A stretch of 64,000 nt of DNA from Flavobacteriia bacterium (GTDB lineage Bacteria; Bacteroidota; Bacteroidia; Flavobacteriales_D; Crocinitomicaceae): the NCBI GenBank assembly GCA_947446925.1, contig CANFHU010000008.1:52220-116219 (forward strand), in the 5' to 3' direction. Position numbers and translations under genes: made by a program. Under the pieces are notes generated by a model that was not told where the DNA came from, did no database searches, and was given only the letters and a program-made list of their open reading frames with translations. Below are positions 9,483-18,422 of the stretch, piece after piece. Each line of letters starts with the position of its first letter. Position 1 is the stretch's first letter.

Positions 9483-10414
9483 TAGATACTTAAAAAGTTG
9501 AATAAATAATCGATAGCTTGATTACTTGCGCGTTGTACGGCTTCAATGGTGTTTGAGCCATTGTGGGAACCAAGAATACAATTATCCATATGTACAAAAG
9601 GTGATTCTGTATTTAAAGGTTCATTTTCAAATACATCCAAAGCGACAGAATCAATATGTCCTGATTTTAAACCTGCTAAAAGTGATTTTTCATCAATTAT
9701 TCCGCCTCGAGAAACATTGATAATACAAACACCTTTTTTCATTTTTTGGATAGAATCTTGATTAATAATTTGATAAGTAGATGAATTCAATGCACATGTA
9801 GTAATTACATAATCTGCTTTCTCTATATTGTTTGGAAATGTATCAAATGTGAATTTATTTATTTCAGATTCATCCGCTTTTGCAAATGGATCATAAACCG
9901 TTATATGCATGTCAAATGCATGTAGAAATTTTGCTGTAGATTTACCAATATCACCAAACCCAATTAAAGCAACATTTTTATCTTTTAACGATCTGCCCGC
10001 TGGTTTTATCCAATTACCTTTTCTTACTTCTCGATCAATATAAAATGATTGTCTTGCTAGTCCTAACACATAATTTACAGCTAATGTTGCAACTTCCGCT
10101 CCAAACATATTAGGTGTATTAGTTATTGGAATACCTAATTTTTCACATGCCTTAAAATCTACATTATCCACTCCAACACCCCATTTGACAGCGGCTTTTA
10201 AATTACCATTTTTACCAGCGGTGAAAACTTTTTCGGTAGCAGGGTCATCCCCAATTATCCAACCATCTACATCAGGAATAATTTGTAATAATTCATCCTC
10301 TGTTAATGTTTGAACCACATTTGGTAAGATTAGTTCGATTCCTTTTGCTTCAAAAACCGCGGTAAATTCCGAAATTCTTTTTAGCATTGGTGGGCATGTT
10401 ACAAGTATTTTCAT
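9482..10414 (-). CDS. D-2-hydroxyacid dehydrogenase (phosphoglycerate dehydrogenase-like)
   Basis: A 310-aa NAD-dependent dehydrogenase. The split catalytic domain begins MKILVTCPPML and contains KAAVKWGVGVDNVDFKACEK. The NAD domain has VALIGFGDIGKSTA (GxGxxG), VCIINVSRGGIIDE (catalytic Arg region) and the terminal catalytic His in ILGSHNGSNT. The ORF track starts 39 codons earlier at 10531, but that extension lies inside the cytidylyltransferase gene in another frame. The ATG at 10414, one base after that gene's stop, is the natural start. Together with the flanking SDR and cytidylyltransferase it probably makes or oxidises a 2-keto or 2-hydroxy sugar acid. Confidence 0.85.
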   Translation of the reverse strand: MKILVTCPPMLKRISEFTAVFEAKGIELILPNVVQTLTEDELLQIIPDVDGWIIGDDPATEKVFTAGKNGNLKAAVKWGVGVDNVDFKACEKLGIPITNTPNMFGAEVATLAVNYVLGLARQSFYIDREVRKGNWIKPAGRSLKDKNVALIGFGDIGKSTAKFLHAFDMHITVYDPFAKADESEINKFTFDTFPNNIEKADYVITTCALNSSTYQIINQDSIQKMKKGVCIINVSRGGIIDEKSLLAGLKSGHIDSVALDVFENEPLNTESPFVHMDNCILGSHNGSNTIEAVQRASNQAIDYLFNFLSI

Positions 10415-10415
10415 C

Positions 10416-11093
10416 TTATTTTCCAGGATATAATTCTTTAAATAAAAATTCTGCGACTTTAAAATTAAGTTCGACATCAATGTCTTGCGCTTCAATTTCT
10501 TCCATTTCGAATAGAAGTGGTCTATCTCCAATTCTATTCCATTTCTTTTCTAGAGTTTCTTTTGTAAATAAATACATACATGAATTTTCGATATATGTAG
10601 CAGGTAAATCTTGAGTTCTCAATAGAATGGATGGATTGTGGTTTATTGCTCTAGCTAATGGATCCCATAGTCTTTGTTGTAAACGCGTTACAGTAAATAA
10701 ACTATCATGAACAGGATAATTTGCTAAAAATTTATCTAAAGCATCTGAAATAGTTTTAGATGATAATAAGGGATTTGTACTGTGTGTTTGAAGGTAGAAA
10801 TTTGATTCCACCGTATTACAAGTATTAAGAAGTACATTATTCATTGGTATACTACCATCAGTTAAATGTGCTGGTCTTTCTAAAATTAACACTTGTGGGT
10901 AAATTTTTTCACATTGTTCCTTTATAGTAGGACTATCTGTATCTATTATTACTTTGTCTATTTTTGGACAATCAAGTAGAGTGTCGATAACTCTATGAAA
11001 AAGTGGTTTCCCAGCAAAATCTCGGTAGTTTTTACCTTTAACACGTTCGCTTGAATGACGCATTGGAACAATTGAAACTACGTTATATTTCAT
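10416..11093 (-). CDS. acylneuraminate-type cytidylyltransferase
   Basis: A 225-aa protein of the CMP-NeuNAc/CMP-Kdo synthetase family. The N-terminal signature VVSIVPMRHSSERVKGKNYRDFAGKPL has the conserved CTP-binding Arg and Lys; later FYLQTHSTNPLL corresponds to the LQPTSPLL motif. It would transfer CMP to an acidic sugar (sialic, legionaminic or 3-deoxy-ulosonic type). No NeuB-type condensing enzyme and no KdsA are present in the window, so the activated acid is unknown. It lies between the cyclase and hydroxyacid dehydrogenase genes with gaps of 11 and 1 bases. Confidence 0.85.
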   Translation of the reverse strand: MKYNVVSIVPMRHSSERVKGKNYRDFAGKPLFHRVIDTLLDCPKIDKVIIDTDSPTIKEQCEKIYPQVLILERPAHLTDGSIPMNNVLLNTCNTVESNFYLQTHSTNPLLSSKTISDALDKFLANYPVHDSLFTVTRLQQRLWDPLARAINHNPSILLRTQDLPATYIENSCMYLFTKETLEKKWNRIGDRPLLFEMEEIEAQDIDVELNFKVAEFLFKELYPGK

Positions 11094-11104
11094 AATTTAT
11101 TTTT

Positions 11105-11749
11105 TTATATTTTTTGTAAAATTGCTCTTACAGGAACACCTTCAATTCCAAGTATACTTATTGGAAGACATGTTAGTTTATACATTCCTCCACCTACATT
11201 TCTAAGGTCTAAACCTTCTAAAATAATTATATTGTTATTTAATATAATCTGGTGTGTAACAGGAGGATCATAGAATTTTTGAATAGAACAATAGTCAATT
11301 CCAATTAAATCTATTTTTTGTTCCACTAACCATTCAGCAGCATCTGCGGAGATTGCACAGAATTCTACATCGAAGGTTTCATTATCCCATAAATTATTAT
11401 AAGAGTTATAAGTTTTTAATAATAATCTTGTAGTGTTGTTTGGTATGATTAGATTTTCTAAATCAGATCGTTGAACTGTTAATAGGTTTTTAGGTAATTC
11501 TACTATAAAACAATCTCCAATTAATCTATCTAAATTAATTTCATTAGTTGTTTTTCCGTTTTCTATAAAATGTAAAGGTGCATCTATATGGGTTCCGCTA
11601 TGCACATCAATATCGAGTCTTGAAACATTTGCATCACTGTTATTGCCAATAGTAGCGAGAAAAGAAATATTTATACCATAACCATTTGGCCAAACAGGTA
11701 ATTTTTTTGAAAGCGGTATGCTGATATCAATTATTTCGTAATTATTCAT
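11105..11749 (-). CDS. cyclase family metal-dependent hydrolase (kynurenine formamidase-like fold)
   Basis: A 214-aa protein with the family's metal-binding signature DVHSGTHIDAPLHFIENG (HxGTHxDxPxHF), preceded by an N-terminal ISIPLSKKLPVWP. The C-terminal half has DLIGIDYCSIQ and a final VPVRAIL typical of the Cyclase family (PF04199). Family members hydrolyse amides, lactones or esters, including arylformamides. In a nucleotide-sugar context it may open a lactone or remove an N-formyl group. It overlaps the upstream GT2 gene by 8 bases, so the two are co-translated. Confidence 0.8.
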   Translation of the reverse strand: MNNYEIIDISIPLSKKLPVWPNGYGINISFLATIGNNSDANVSRLDIDVHSGTHIDAPLHFIENGKTTNEINLDRLIGDCFIVELPKNLLTVQRSDLENLIIPNNTTRLLLKTYNSYNNLWDNETFDVEFCAISADAAEWLVEQKIDLIGIDYCSIQKFYDPPVTHQIILNNNIIILEGLDLRNVGGGMYKLTCLPISILGIEGVPVRAILQKI

Positions 11750-12677
11750 AATTAATTTTATTAGCTTCTATTTTCAAAGATTTTTGTTTTCGTAGAAAAT
11801 TGTTAGGATAATAAAATCTTGTTCGAATTGTATTATCCATGTTTCCAGAATGGTGATAGCCTTTCCAAGTTCCAAAAAATTGTAATACTCTAAAAACAGG
11901 TATGTCAATAATATTTTTGAAAATAGTAAATTCTTTAATCGCGTAATAATAATCACTTAGAATATTCGTGAAACTTAAGTATACAAAATCAATTAAAGAA
12001 AATTTAGCATATGGACTAATTCGTTTAAATGCAATTGCTTCTCTATAATAACGGTTATATACTTTTTTGGGAGTTTCTTCATGCACATGCACGATTATTG
12101 CTTCTGCTTCATAGATTAAGTGGAAACCTTTTTGTAGAATTTTCTCTGCCCAAGCTAAGTCTTCAAGACCAGTTAATGTTTCGTCATAATGTTGTTCCAA
12201 CCAAAGCGATTTTCTAATTGCTGCATTTGCGTTATTGCAAAATGGGTGTAATTGGTTATAGTTTGAAGTAGGAGGGAACCATTTAATCAATAATCTTTTT
12301 TCTGAGTATTTACTTGCATCGTCTCCAATTTGTCTACCATAAACTAATGCTACATTATCTTTTTTAAAAGGTTCTAGCATTTTTTCTATCCAGTTATTAT
12401 ATACAGGGTAAACATGTGCACTTGCAAACAATAAAATATCTCCACTAGCTTTTTTACAACCAATATTTAAGGCATAACCAAAGGAAAATTCTTCCGGTTT
12501 TATATTTACAACTATAGCGCCTTCATTTTTTGCAATTTCTGCTGTATTATCAGTAGAACCAGAATTAACAAGAATAATTTCAATTTCAGCACTACATATT
12601 TGATTTTTAATACCTTTTATTAGTTTACCGATATGTTTTTCTTCGTTAAAAGCTCTAATGATTATACTACATTTCAT
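11742..12677 (-). CDS. glycosyltransferase family 2
   Basis: A 311-aa GT-A enzyme. It begins MKCSIIIRAFNEEKHIGKLI, followed by IILVNSGSTDNTAEIA (nucleotide binding), SFGYALNIGCKKASGDILLF and a metal-site equivalent SAHVYP, then LTGLEDLAWAEKILQKGF (ED acceptor motif). The layout resembles rhamnosyltransferase-like GT2 enzymes. It probably adds a sugar to the lipid-linked repeat unit. It follows the epimerase gene by about 70 bases. Confidence 0.85.
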   Translation of the reverse strand: MKCSIIIRAFNEEKHIGKLIKGIKNQICSAEIEIILVNSGSTDNTAEIAKNEGAIVVNIKPEEFSFGYALNIGCKKASGDILLFASAHVYPVYNNWIEKMLEPFKKDNVALVYGRQIGDDASKYSEKRLLIKWFPPTSNYNQLHPFCNNANAAIRKSLWLEQHYDETLTGLEDLAWAEKILQKGFHLIYEAEAIIVHVHEETPKKVYNRYYREAIAFKRISPYAKFSLIDFVYLSFTNILSDYYYAIKEFTIFKNIIDIPVFRVLQFFGTWKGYHHSGNMDNTIRTRFYYPNNFLRKQKSLKIEANKINYE

Positions 12678-12748
12678 CTTCTACATATTAATATTTACTT
12701 TTATGGTATTGATAGTCAAATTGATAAAAGTATATAATAGTTTTGTTT

Positions 12749-13735
12749 CTAGTTGGAGGAATTAAAATACCCCCAATACCAATCTACAGCCTCTTTTAAA
12801 CCTTCTTGTAAATTGTGTGTTGGTTTATAACCAAGTATTTTTTTTGCCTTTTCGATAGATGCATGGGAGTGGGGGATATCCCCTAAACGTTCAGGTCCAT
12901 GAATAATTTCTACTTGACTAATTTCTTGTTTATATTCGGTTAAATATTTTTTAAGCAAGGATGTCATTTCAAGCAAATTTGCTCTTTCACCTACAGCGGT
13001 ATTGAATACCTCACCGATTGCATCTTTATTTTCAGTTGATGCAGCTAAATGGTTCATTTGGATTACATTATCAATGTAGGTGAAATCCCTGGAGTTTGTA
13101 CCATCTCCGTTGATAGTAGGTGATTCCAATTCCATAAATAATTGTGTGAATTTTGGAATTACTGCAGCGTATGCTCCATTGGGATCTTGTCTTCTTCCGT
13201 ATACATTGAAATAGCGCAAACCTATGGTTTCTAATCCGTATGTTTTATAAAAAACATCCGCATATAATTCATTTACATATTTTGTAATTGCATAAGGCGA
13301 TAGTGGTTTACCAATTACATCTTCCACTTTCGGTAATGCTTTAGAATCCCCATAAGTAGAAGAACTTGCAGCATAAACAAAACGCTTTACTTTCGCATCT
13401 CTTGCAGCTACAAGCATATTTAAAAATCCATTGATATTTACATCATTTGTTGTAATTGGATCATTAATTGATCTAGGTACAGATCCTAAAGCAGCTTGGT
13501 GTAAAATAATATCTACTCCTGATACAGCATCATTACACGTTTCTAAATTTCTTATATCCCCTTCTAAAAAAGTAAAATTTTTATTTGCTAAAAAAGGAAC
13601 AATATTTTCTTTTTTTCCTGTGGATAGATTATCTAAACAACGTACTATGTTATTATTATTTAATAACGATTCACAAAGATTAGATCCTATAAATCCTGCG
13701 CCACCTGTGACTAATACTGTTTTATTAGTAATCAT
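12749..13735 (-). CDS. NAD-dependent UDP-sugar 4-epimerase (extended SDR, WbpP/VipB-like)
   Basis: A 328-aa extended SDR. It has VLVTGGAGFIGSNLCESL (GxxGxxG), DNLSTGKKENI, GSVPRSINDP, catalytic serine in YAASSSTYG, the active-site Tyr/Lys in SPYAITKYVNELYADVF, and NVYGRRQDPNGAYAAVIP. The last block and the NLSTGK motif resemble UDP-GlcNAc/GlcNAcA 4-epimerases (WbpP, TviC) more than plain GalE. It would supply UDP-GalNAc or a related sugar. It lies 10 bases downstream of fcl. Confidence 0.8.
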   Translation of the reverse strand: MITNKTVLVTGGAGFIGSNLCESLLNNNNIVRCLDNLSTGKKENIVPFLANKNFTFLEGDIRNLETCNDAVSGVDIILHQAALGSVPRSINDPITTNDVNINGFLNMLVAARDAKVKRFVYAASSSTYGDSKALPKVEDVIGKPLSPYAITKYVNELYADVFYKTYGLETIGLRYFNVYGRRQDPNGAYAAVIPKFTQLFMELESPTINGDGTNSRDFTYIDNVIQMNHLAASTENKDAIGEVFNTAVGERANLLEMTSLLKKYLTEYKQEISQVEIIHGPERLGDIPHSHASIEKAKKILGYKPTHNLQEGLKEAVDWYWGYFNSSN

Positions 13736-13745
13736 GTTGTACTAT

Positions 13746-14696
13746 TTATATTTTGACTTCTTTGAATGAATTTACATTTTCAAGAAACCATGTATATGTT
13801 CGACGAATTCCGTCTTCTAGTTTAATTTTAGCGATCCATCCAGCATTTGACATTTTGGAAACATCCATTAATTTTCTAGGTGTTCCATCTGGTTTTGATG
13901 CATCCCAAATGATTTCTCCTGTGTGTCCAACGGTTTCTTGGATAATTTCTGCTAACTCTTTAATAGACAAATCTACGCCAGTGCCAACATTAAATAAATT
14001 TTCCTCTAATTTGTTTTCAATGGAATATACAACAGCGTCCGCTAAGTCTTCTACATGTAAAAATTCTCTTTTTGGAGTCCCTGATCCCCATAAAGTTACA
14101 GGAGTATGACCATTCAATTTAGCTTCGTGAAATTTACGAATCATGGCGGGCAGAACATGCGAAGTATGCAGATCAAAATTATCGTTACTGCCATATAAAT
14201 TGGTTGGCATTAAACTAAAATAATCTTTATTGAATTGTTTACGTATTGCTTCACATGCTTTTACACCTGTGATTTTGGCAATAGCATACCACTCATTTGT
14301 AGGTTCTAAAGCGTCTGTTAGTAAATATTCTTCCTTTAATGGTTGTGGTGCTAATTTCGGGTAAATACATGAACTACCTAAAAAGATAAATTTTTCTACA
14401 TTTACCTGCAATGAAGCATCCAATAAATTATTTTGGATTTGCATGTTTTCCATCAAAAACTGGTACGGAAAATCATTATTTGCTAAGATACCACCAACAC
14501 GAGCTGCAGCATCTATTACAACATACGGTTTTTCATTTTGAAAGAAATCCCCAACTGCCTGTTGGTTACGTAAATCTAACTCTTTTGATGATTTACCAAT
14601 TAAATTGGTATATCCTTTTGCGGTTAAATTTCTCCAAATCGCGGATCCAACCATTCCGTTATGACCTGCAATGTATATTTTACTACTTTTTTGCAT
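13746..14696 (-). CDS. fcl: GDP-L-fucose synthase
   Basis: A 316-aa extended SDR converting GDP-4-keto-6-deoxymannose to GDP-L-fucose with NADPH. Motifs: IYIAGHNGMVGSAIWRNL (cofactor), FIFLGSSCIYPKLAPQPLKE with the catalytic Ser and Cys, ALEPTNEWYAIAKITG with the catalytic Tyr/Lys, and NLYGSNDNFDL. It directly follows gmd, the preceding enzyme of the pathway, with 5 bases between them. Confidence 0.93.
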   Translation of the reverse strand: MQKSSKIYIAGHNGMVGSAIWRNLTAKGYTNLIGKSSKELDLRNQQAVGDFFQNEKPYVVIDAAARVGGILANNDFPYQFLMENMQIQNNLLDASLQVNVEKFIFLGSSCIYPKLAPQPLKEEYLLTDALEPTNEWYAIAKITGVKACEAIRKQFNKDYFSLMPTNLYGSNDNFDLHTSHVLPAMIRKFHEAKLNGHTPVTLWGSGTPKREFLHVEDLADAVVYSIENKLEENLFNVGTGVDLSIKELAEIIQETVGHTGEIIWDASKPDGTPRKLMDVSKMSNAGWIAKIKLEDGIRRTYTWFLENVNSFKEVKI

Positions 14697-14701
14697 AATT
14701 G

Positions 14702-15814
14702 CTATTCAAAATAGTTAAAAGTATTAAAATTACCCTCTTTAAGGTATTGGTCTTTTTGCATTAGTTTGACATCGCTTTGCATCATGTCTTTTACTAGATC
14801 TTTTAAATCGTATTCTGGAACCCACCCTAATTTTTCTCTCGCTTTTGTAGCATCTCCAATTAGTAAGTCTACTTCTGTAGGTCTAAAATATTTTGGATCT
14901 ACCGCTAAAACTTCTTTTCCAATTTCAACTTGGAATTCAGGGTTTGAGCAAGATGCAACATAGGCTTTTTCATCTACTCCGGTACCTTTAAATTCTAATT
15001 CGATACCAACTTCGTTAAAAGACATCCGAACGAATTCACGAACAGGGGTAGTTTTATTGGTTGCAATTACCCAATCTTCCGCTTGATCTGCTTGCAAAAT
15101 CATCCACATCATGCGCACATAATCTTTTGCATGTCCCCAATCACGTTGTGCATCTAGGTTTCCTAAGTAGAATTTATCTTGTAGTCCTAAAGCAATACGC
15201 GATGCAGCACGTGTAATCTTACGTGTCACAAAAGTTTCCCCTCTGATTGGAGATTCGTGGTTAAATAAAATTCCATTACAAGCATACATACCATACGCTT
15301 CACGGTAGTTAACTGTAATCCAGAAAGCATACATTTTTGCTACAGCATATGGGCTTCTTGGGTAGAAAGGTGTTTTTTCAGTTTGTGGAACTTCTTGCAC
15401 TTTTCCATATAATTCGGAAGTAGACGCTTGATAAATTCTAGTCTTTTTTTCCAATCCTAATAATCGAACAGCATCTAAAATTCTTAACGTACCTAGACCA
15501 TCAGCGTTACCAGTATATTCAGGAGTTTCGAAAGAAACAGCTACGTGACTCATTGCTGCTAGATTGTAAATTTCATCGGGTTGAATTTCTTGAATTAAAC
15601 GGATTAGATTGGTACTATCCGTCATATCCCCATAATGTAAAATGAAATTTTTATTTTCTGTATGCGGATCTTGGTATAAATGATCAATTCTATCTGTATT
15701 GAATAATGAAGATCTTCTTTTTAACCCATGTACAATGTATCCTTTTTTTAACAAGAACTCACTTAAATAGGCACCATCTTGTCCAGTAACACCAGTAATA
15801 AAGGCTGTTTTCAT
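14702..15814 (-). CDS. gmd: GDP-mannose 4,6-dehydratase
   Basis: A 370-aa dehydratase, normal family length, for the first committed step of GDP-L-fucose synthesis. Motifs: [38 protein letters not shown], the catalytic triad region in [10 protein letters not shown] and [19 protein letters not shown], and [20 protein letters not shown]. It is the first gene of the long minus-strand glycan operon and may give the whole cluster its promoter. Codon use is less AT-extreme than in the distal glycosyltransferase genes. Confidence 0.95.
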   Translation of the reverse strand: MKTAFITGVTGQDGAYLSEFLLKKGYIVHGLKRRSSLFNTDRIDHLYQDPHTENKNFILHYGDMTDSTNLIRLIQEIQPDEIYNLAAMSHVAVSFETPEYTGNADGLGTLRILDAVRLLGLEKKTRIYQASTSELYGKVQEVPQTEKTPFYPRSPYAVAKMYAFWITVNYREAYGMYACNGILFNHESPIRGETFVTRKITRAASRIALGLQDKFYLGNLDAQRDWGHAKDYVRMMWMILQADQAEDWVIATNKTTPVREFVRMSFNEVGIELEFKGTGVDEKAYVASCSNPEFQVEIGKEVLAVDPKYFRPTEVDLLIGDATKAREKLGWVPEYDLKDLVKDMMQSDVKLMQKDQYLKEGNFNTFNYFE

Positions 15815-15873
15815 TTAATATGTTTTAATGTTTGATTATTAGTTTGTTATGTTTAAATTTTGTAGTTTAAATT

Positions 15874-15881
15874 CAAAATTA
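15874..15881 (-). promoter_or_regulatory. candidate -7 element TAATTTTG upstream of gmd
   Basis: The minus strand reads TAATTTTG, matching TAnnTTTG, about 60 nt before the gmd ATG. No clear -33 TTG is seen, so this is tentative. Confidence 0.35.
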
Positions 15882-15901
15882 ACAATTTGCTAAATTAATA
15901 A

Positions 15902-15917
15902 AAAATCTTCAGATTTT
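15902..15917 (-). terminator. weak hairpin after the DnaJ-domain gene
   Basis: AAAATC-TTCA-GATTTT forms a 6-bp stem with a 4-base loop, followed on the minus strand by TTATTAA. It lies between the end of the DnaJ-domain gene and gmd. It is short and AT-rich, so the call is weak. Confidence 0.3.
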
Positions 15918-15950
15918 AGAAGGTTTATCTTTAAACTCCTAGATTTTACT

Positions 15951-16793
15951 TTATAGAAATCCTAATACGATTAAATGGAACCAGCGATCTTGCGTCAAAA
16001 GAAAGAGGAAGAATAGTCCTTCAATCACAAAAAATGAAAATTTAAACAGGAATATATATGCCGCAGTTAATTCTTTTTTTCTTCGAACAAAGTAAGGGAT
16101 TGCAAAGAAAAGTGCCGTAAATGGATAGGTATTTACTGATGAAAAATCAATGTTATATGTACTTACTTCTAATTTACTCTTATGAAATATTTTTGTCGGA
16201 TTATGAAATATAAAAGAGCTAGAAATATAAATAGTGTCTGAGTATTGTAATTTATTTTCCAAATTTCTTTCCGTGAATATTTTTAAATTTTGATTGGTTT
16301 GAATTAGGAAAACTTCCTCTTGAAATAAACCATTGTATGGGGTTGAAAAATGCGTAACTAATTGTTTTTCAATATGATTTGGAAGCAATGGTTCCACTAT
16401 TAATAAAATACTTACAAATAGTGAAACATAGCTAATTGTACTAAATAGTTTCCATTGAATTCCGGACGTAATTTTTTGATAGGATTCTTTTAGTTTTTTT
16501 TCTTCTAGTATACGTTTTTCGCGCAATCGCTCTTTGGCTTTGCGTATTCTTTCCATCCGTTTTAATTCTTCCGATGGATTTGCTTCTGTTGGTATAAATT
16601 TGGGAGTTGGTTTATCCTCCATTAAGAAATCATATGCTTCTTTGATTAATTGAAAAATTTCTGTCGCATTTTCTGATTTATTTTTATCCGGATGAAACTC
16701 TTTTGCTAATTTTCTAAATTGTTTTCGAATTTCATCTTTGCTAGCATTCAAAGGAAGATTGAGCAATTCTAAATATTTTCTTCTAGTGCTCAT
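15951..16793 (-). CDS. J-domain (DnaJ-like) membrane protein
   Basis: A 280-aa protein with an N-terminal J domain (about residues 5-60) including the HPDK motif at 34-37 (LAKEFHPDKNKS). A basic, coiled-coil-like linker (RKAKERLREKRILEEKK) follows, then hydrophobic segments near residues 125-145 and in the C-terminal 60 residues. It lacks the Gly/Phe and zinc domains of true DnaJ, so it is a J-protein that probably recruits DnaK to the membrane. Its start overlaps the menE end by 11 bases. Confidence 0.75.
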   Translation of the reverse strand: MSTRRKYLELLNLPLNASKDEIRKQFRKLAKEFHPDKNKSENATEIFQLIKEAYDFLMEDKPTPKFIPTEANPSEELKRMERIRKAKERLREKRILEEKKLKESYQKITSGIQWKLFSTISYVSLFVSILLIVEPLLPNHIEKQLVTHFSTPYNGLFQEEVFLIQTNQNLKIFTERNLENKLQYSDTIYISSSFIFHNPTKIFHKSKLEVSTYNIDFSSVNTYPFTALFFAIPYFVRRKKELTAAYIFLFKFSFFVIEGLFFLFLLTQDRWFHLIVLGFL

Positions 16794-17802
16794 TTTTCCA
16801 TTTTTGGTACGTTGAAATACGATTTATTTTTCCTGAGTTGGTTTCTTCAAACGGAAAATAAAAATATATATTTTTTGGAATCTCATGTTTTTCCAAATTG
16901 TTATTTAGCAACTCAAAAATTTCATTGTTTCGTTCAAATGAATATATATTTTCAATGAAAAGAACTATTCTTTCTCCTAGTTTTTCATCGTATGCTTTTG
17001 AAATAAAAAATCGATCCTTCAATTGATTTTCTATTTTCTTTTCTAGTATTTCAGGATGGAATTTTTTTCCGCCTGAAATGATGACAAAATCTTTTCTACC
17101 TAACCATTTAAATTCAATGGAGCTTATTAATTCAACTTGATCGTTTGTCTCCATAGCTTCAATCCCGAGAAGTGGTGCATGAATAATGAGTGAGTCGTTA
17201 GAAGTGGTAAACGAGATATTTTTTAATGCTCTAAAATTAGGAATGGAATCTTTTAAATTTTTTATTGCTACATGTGACATCGTTTCGGTCATACCATAAC
17301 TTTCATAAAAATTCATCGGATAGTTTTGAATTTTATCCGTGAGCGATTTAGAGACGGGCGCACCACCAAGTAAGATGTTATCAATTAAATATAATTTTTC
17401 CGGAGATTCTATTAGGATGGAAATTAACTGATAGGGAACTAAAGAAACAAACGCGACATGTTCTTGTAAATTAAGTAATGGATTTTTAACTACATCACTA
17501 ACAATTAATTGCATCTTAAATTCTAAAGCACGAATAATAAGCATTTTACCTCCAATCGTATCTGCTGAAAGCGATAATAAAATGTTTTGTCCTTCTTTAA
17601 ACTTAAAATATTCACCTGTCATTTGAGCAGACGCTTTTAGGTGTTTCTTAAGTAGTTTAATGGTTTTAGGTTTACCTGTAGAACCAGAAGTTTGAGATGT
17701 AATATAGTTTTTGTTAGAATTCCATTCATCGATAAACCCAAGAACTTTTGTTTTAAGTTCTTGGTTATCTGTTATAAATTTTATATTGATTTCAGGTTGC
17801 AT
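16783..17802 (-). CDS. menE: AMP-binding enzyme, likely o-succinylbenzoate-CoA ligase
   Basis: A 339-aa member of the ANL superfamily, short as is usual for Bacteroidota MenE. Motifs: ITSQTSGSTGKPKTIKLLKK (phosphate-binding loop), NFYESYGMTETMSHVA (adenine/Thr motif) and WLGRKDFVIISGGKKFHPEI (hinge Asp and C-terminal domain). In menaquinone synthesis it activates o-succinylbenzoate with ATP and CoA. The other men genes are not in the window, so the substrate is inferred from size and motif pattern. It is coupled to the tsaC-like gene by a 1-base overlap. Confidence 0.75.
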   Translation of the reverse strand: MQPEINIKFITDNQELKTKVLGFIDEWNSNKNYITSQTSGSTGKPKTIKLLKKHLKASAQMTGEYFKFKEGQNILLSLSADTIGGKMLIIRALEFKMQLIVSDVVKNPLLNLQEHVAFVSLVPYQLISILIESPEKLYLIDNILLGGAPVSKSLTDKIQNYPMNFYESYGMTETMSHVAIKNLKDSIPNFRALKNISFTTSNDSLIIHAPLLGIEAMETNDQVELISSIEFKWLGRKDFVIISGGKKFHPEILEKKIENQLKDRFFISKAYDEKLGERIVLFIENIYSFERNNEIFELLNNNLEKHEIPKNIYFYFPFEETNSGKINRISTYQKWKNEH

Positions 17803-18413
17803 TAATCTAGTATACCTAAACCCTGTCTAATAATTTCTGGTGCTCCTGATGTACAATCTACTACCGTTGTCCCATCTAATTTTCCAAAACCACCATCGAT
17901 AATTAAATCCACTTTGTCGTTATAATGTTCTACGATTTCAGCAGGATCATTGTGGTATTCGAAAATCGAAGAATCGTCTTTCAAAGAAGTAGTTGCAATA
18001 GGATTTCCTAATTTTTCGGCAATTGCAATAATAATCGGGTTGTTTGGAATTCGAATTCCGATATCTTTTCGATTAGAATCAAATAACTTAGGAATTTCAC
18101 TTGTTGCAGGTAATATGTAGGTAAAAGGACCTGGAAGTGTTGTGTTTAATAATTTGAAAATTGGTCGATCAATTTGTTTGACGTATTTGGATAAGTCGCT
18201 CATTCCCGTACATATAATTGAAAAATTTGCTTTGTTCAATTTAATATCTTTCAGTTTTGCTAATTTTTCAAGCGCTTTTTTATGGTATAAATCGCAGCCG
18301 ATTGCGTATACACTATCCGTAGGAAAAATTACTAATCCGCCTTTTTTCAATACATCCACTACTTGATTTATTGCTCTGATATCTATGTTGTCTGGGTTAA
18401 TCTCTACTATCAT
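17802..18413 (-). CDS. L-threonylcarbamoyladenylate synthase (TsaC/YrdC/Sua5 family)
   Basis: A 203-aa single-domain YrdC-fold protein. It shows the family's dsRNA/ATP-binding pattern: KKGGLVIFPTDSVYAIGCDL, RPIFKLLNTTLPGPFTYILPA, KDIGIRIPNNPIIIAIAEKL, GNPIATTSLK and the end segment GTTVVDCTSGAPEIIRQG. It makes threonylcarbamoyl-AMP from Thr, bicarbonate and ATP for the tRNA t6A37 modification. It has no Sua5 C-terminal domain. YciO-type paralogues look similar, so the exact subgroup is uncertain. Confidence 0.85.
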   Translation of the reverse strand: MIVEINPDNIDIRAINQVVDVLKKGGLVIFPTDSVYAIGCDLYHKKALEKLAKLKDIKLNKANFSIICTGMSDLSKYVKQIDRPIFKLLNTTLPGPFTYILPATSEIPKLFDSNRKDIGIRIPNNPIIIAIAEKLGNPIATTSLKDDSSIFEYHNDPAEIVEHYNDKVDLIIDGGFGKLDGTTVVDCTSGAPEIIRQGLGILD

Positions 18414-18422
18414 ATTCTTTTT

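Noticed and set aside
10415-10531. 39-codon N-terminal extension of the hydroxyacid dehydrogenase
   Set aside because: It is the cytidylyltransferase gene read in another frame; the domain begins at MKILVTCPPML (10414).
13431-14109. Long plus-strand ORFs opposite the epimerase and fcl genes
   Set aside because: Antisense shadows of well-recognised genes; no domain signal.
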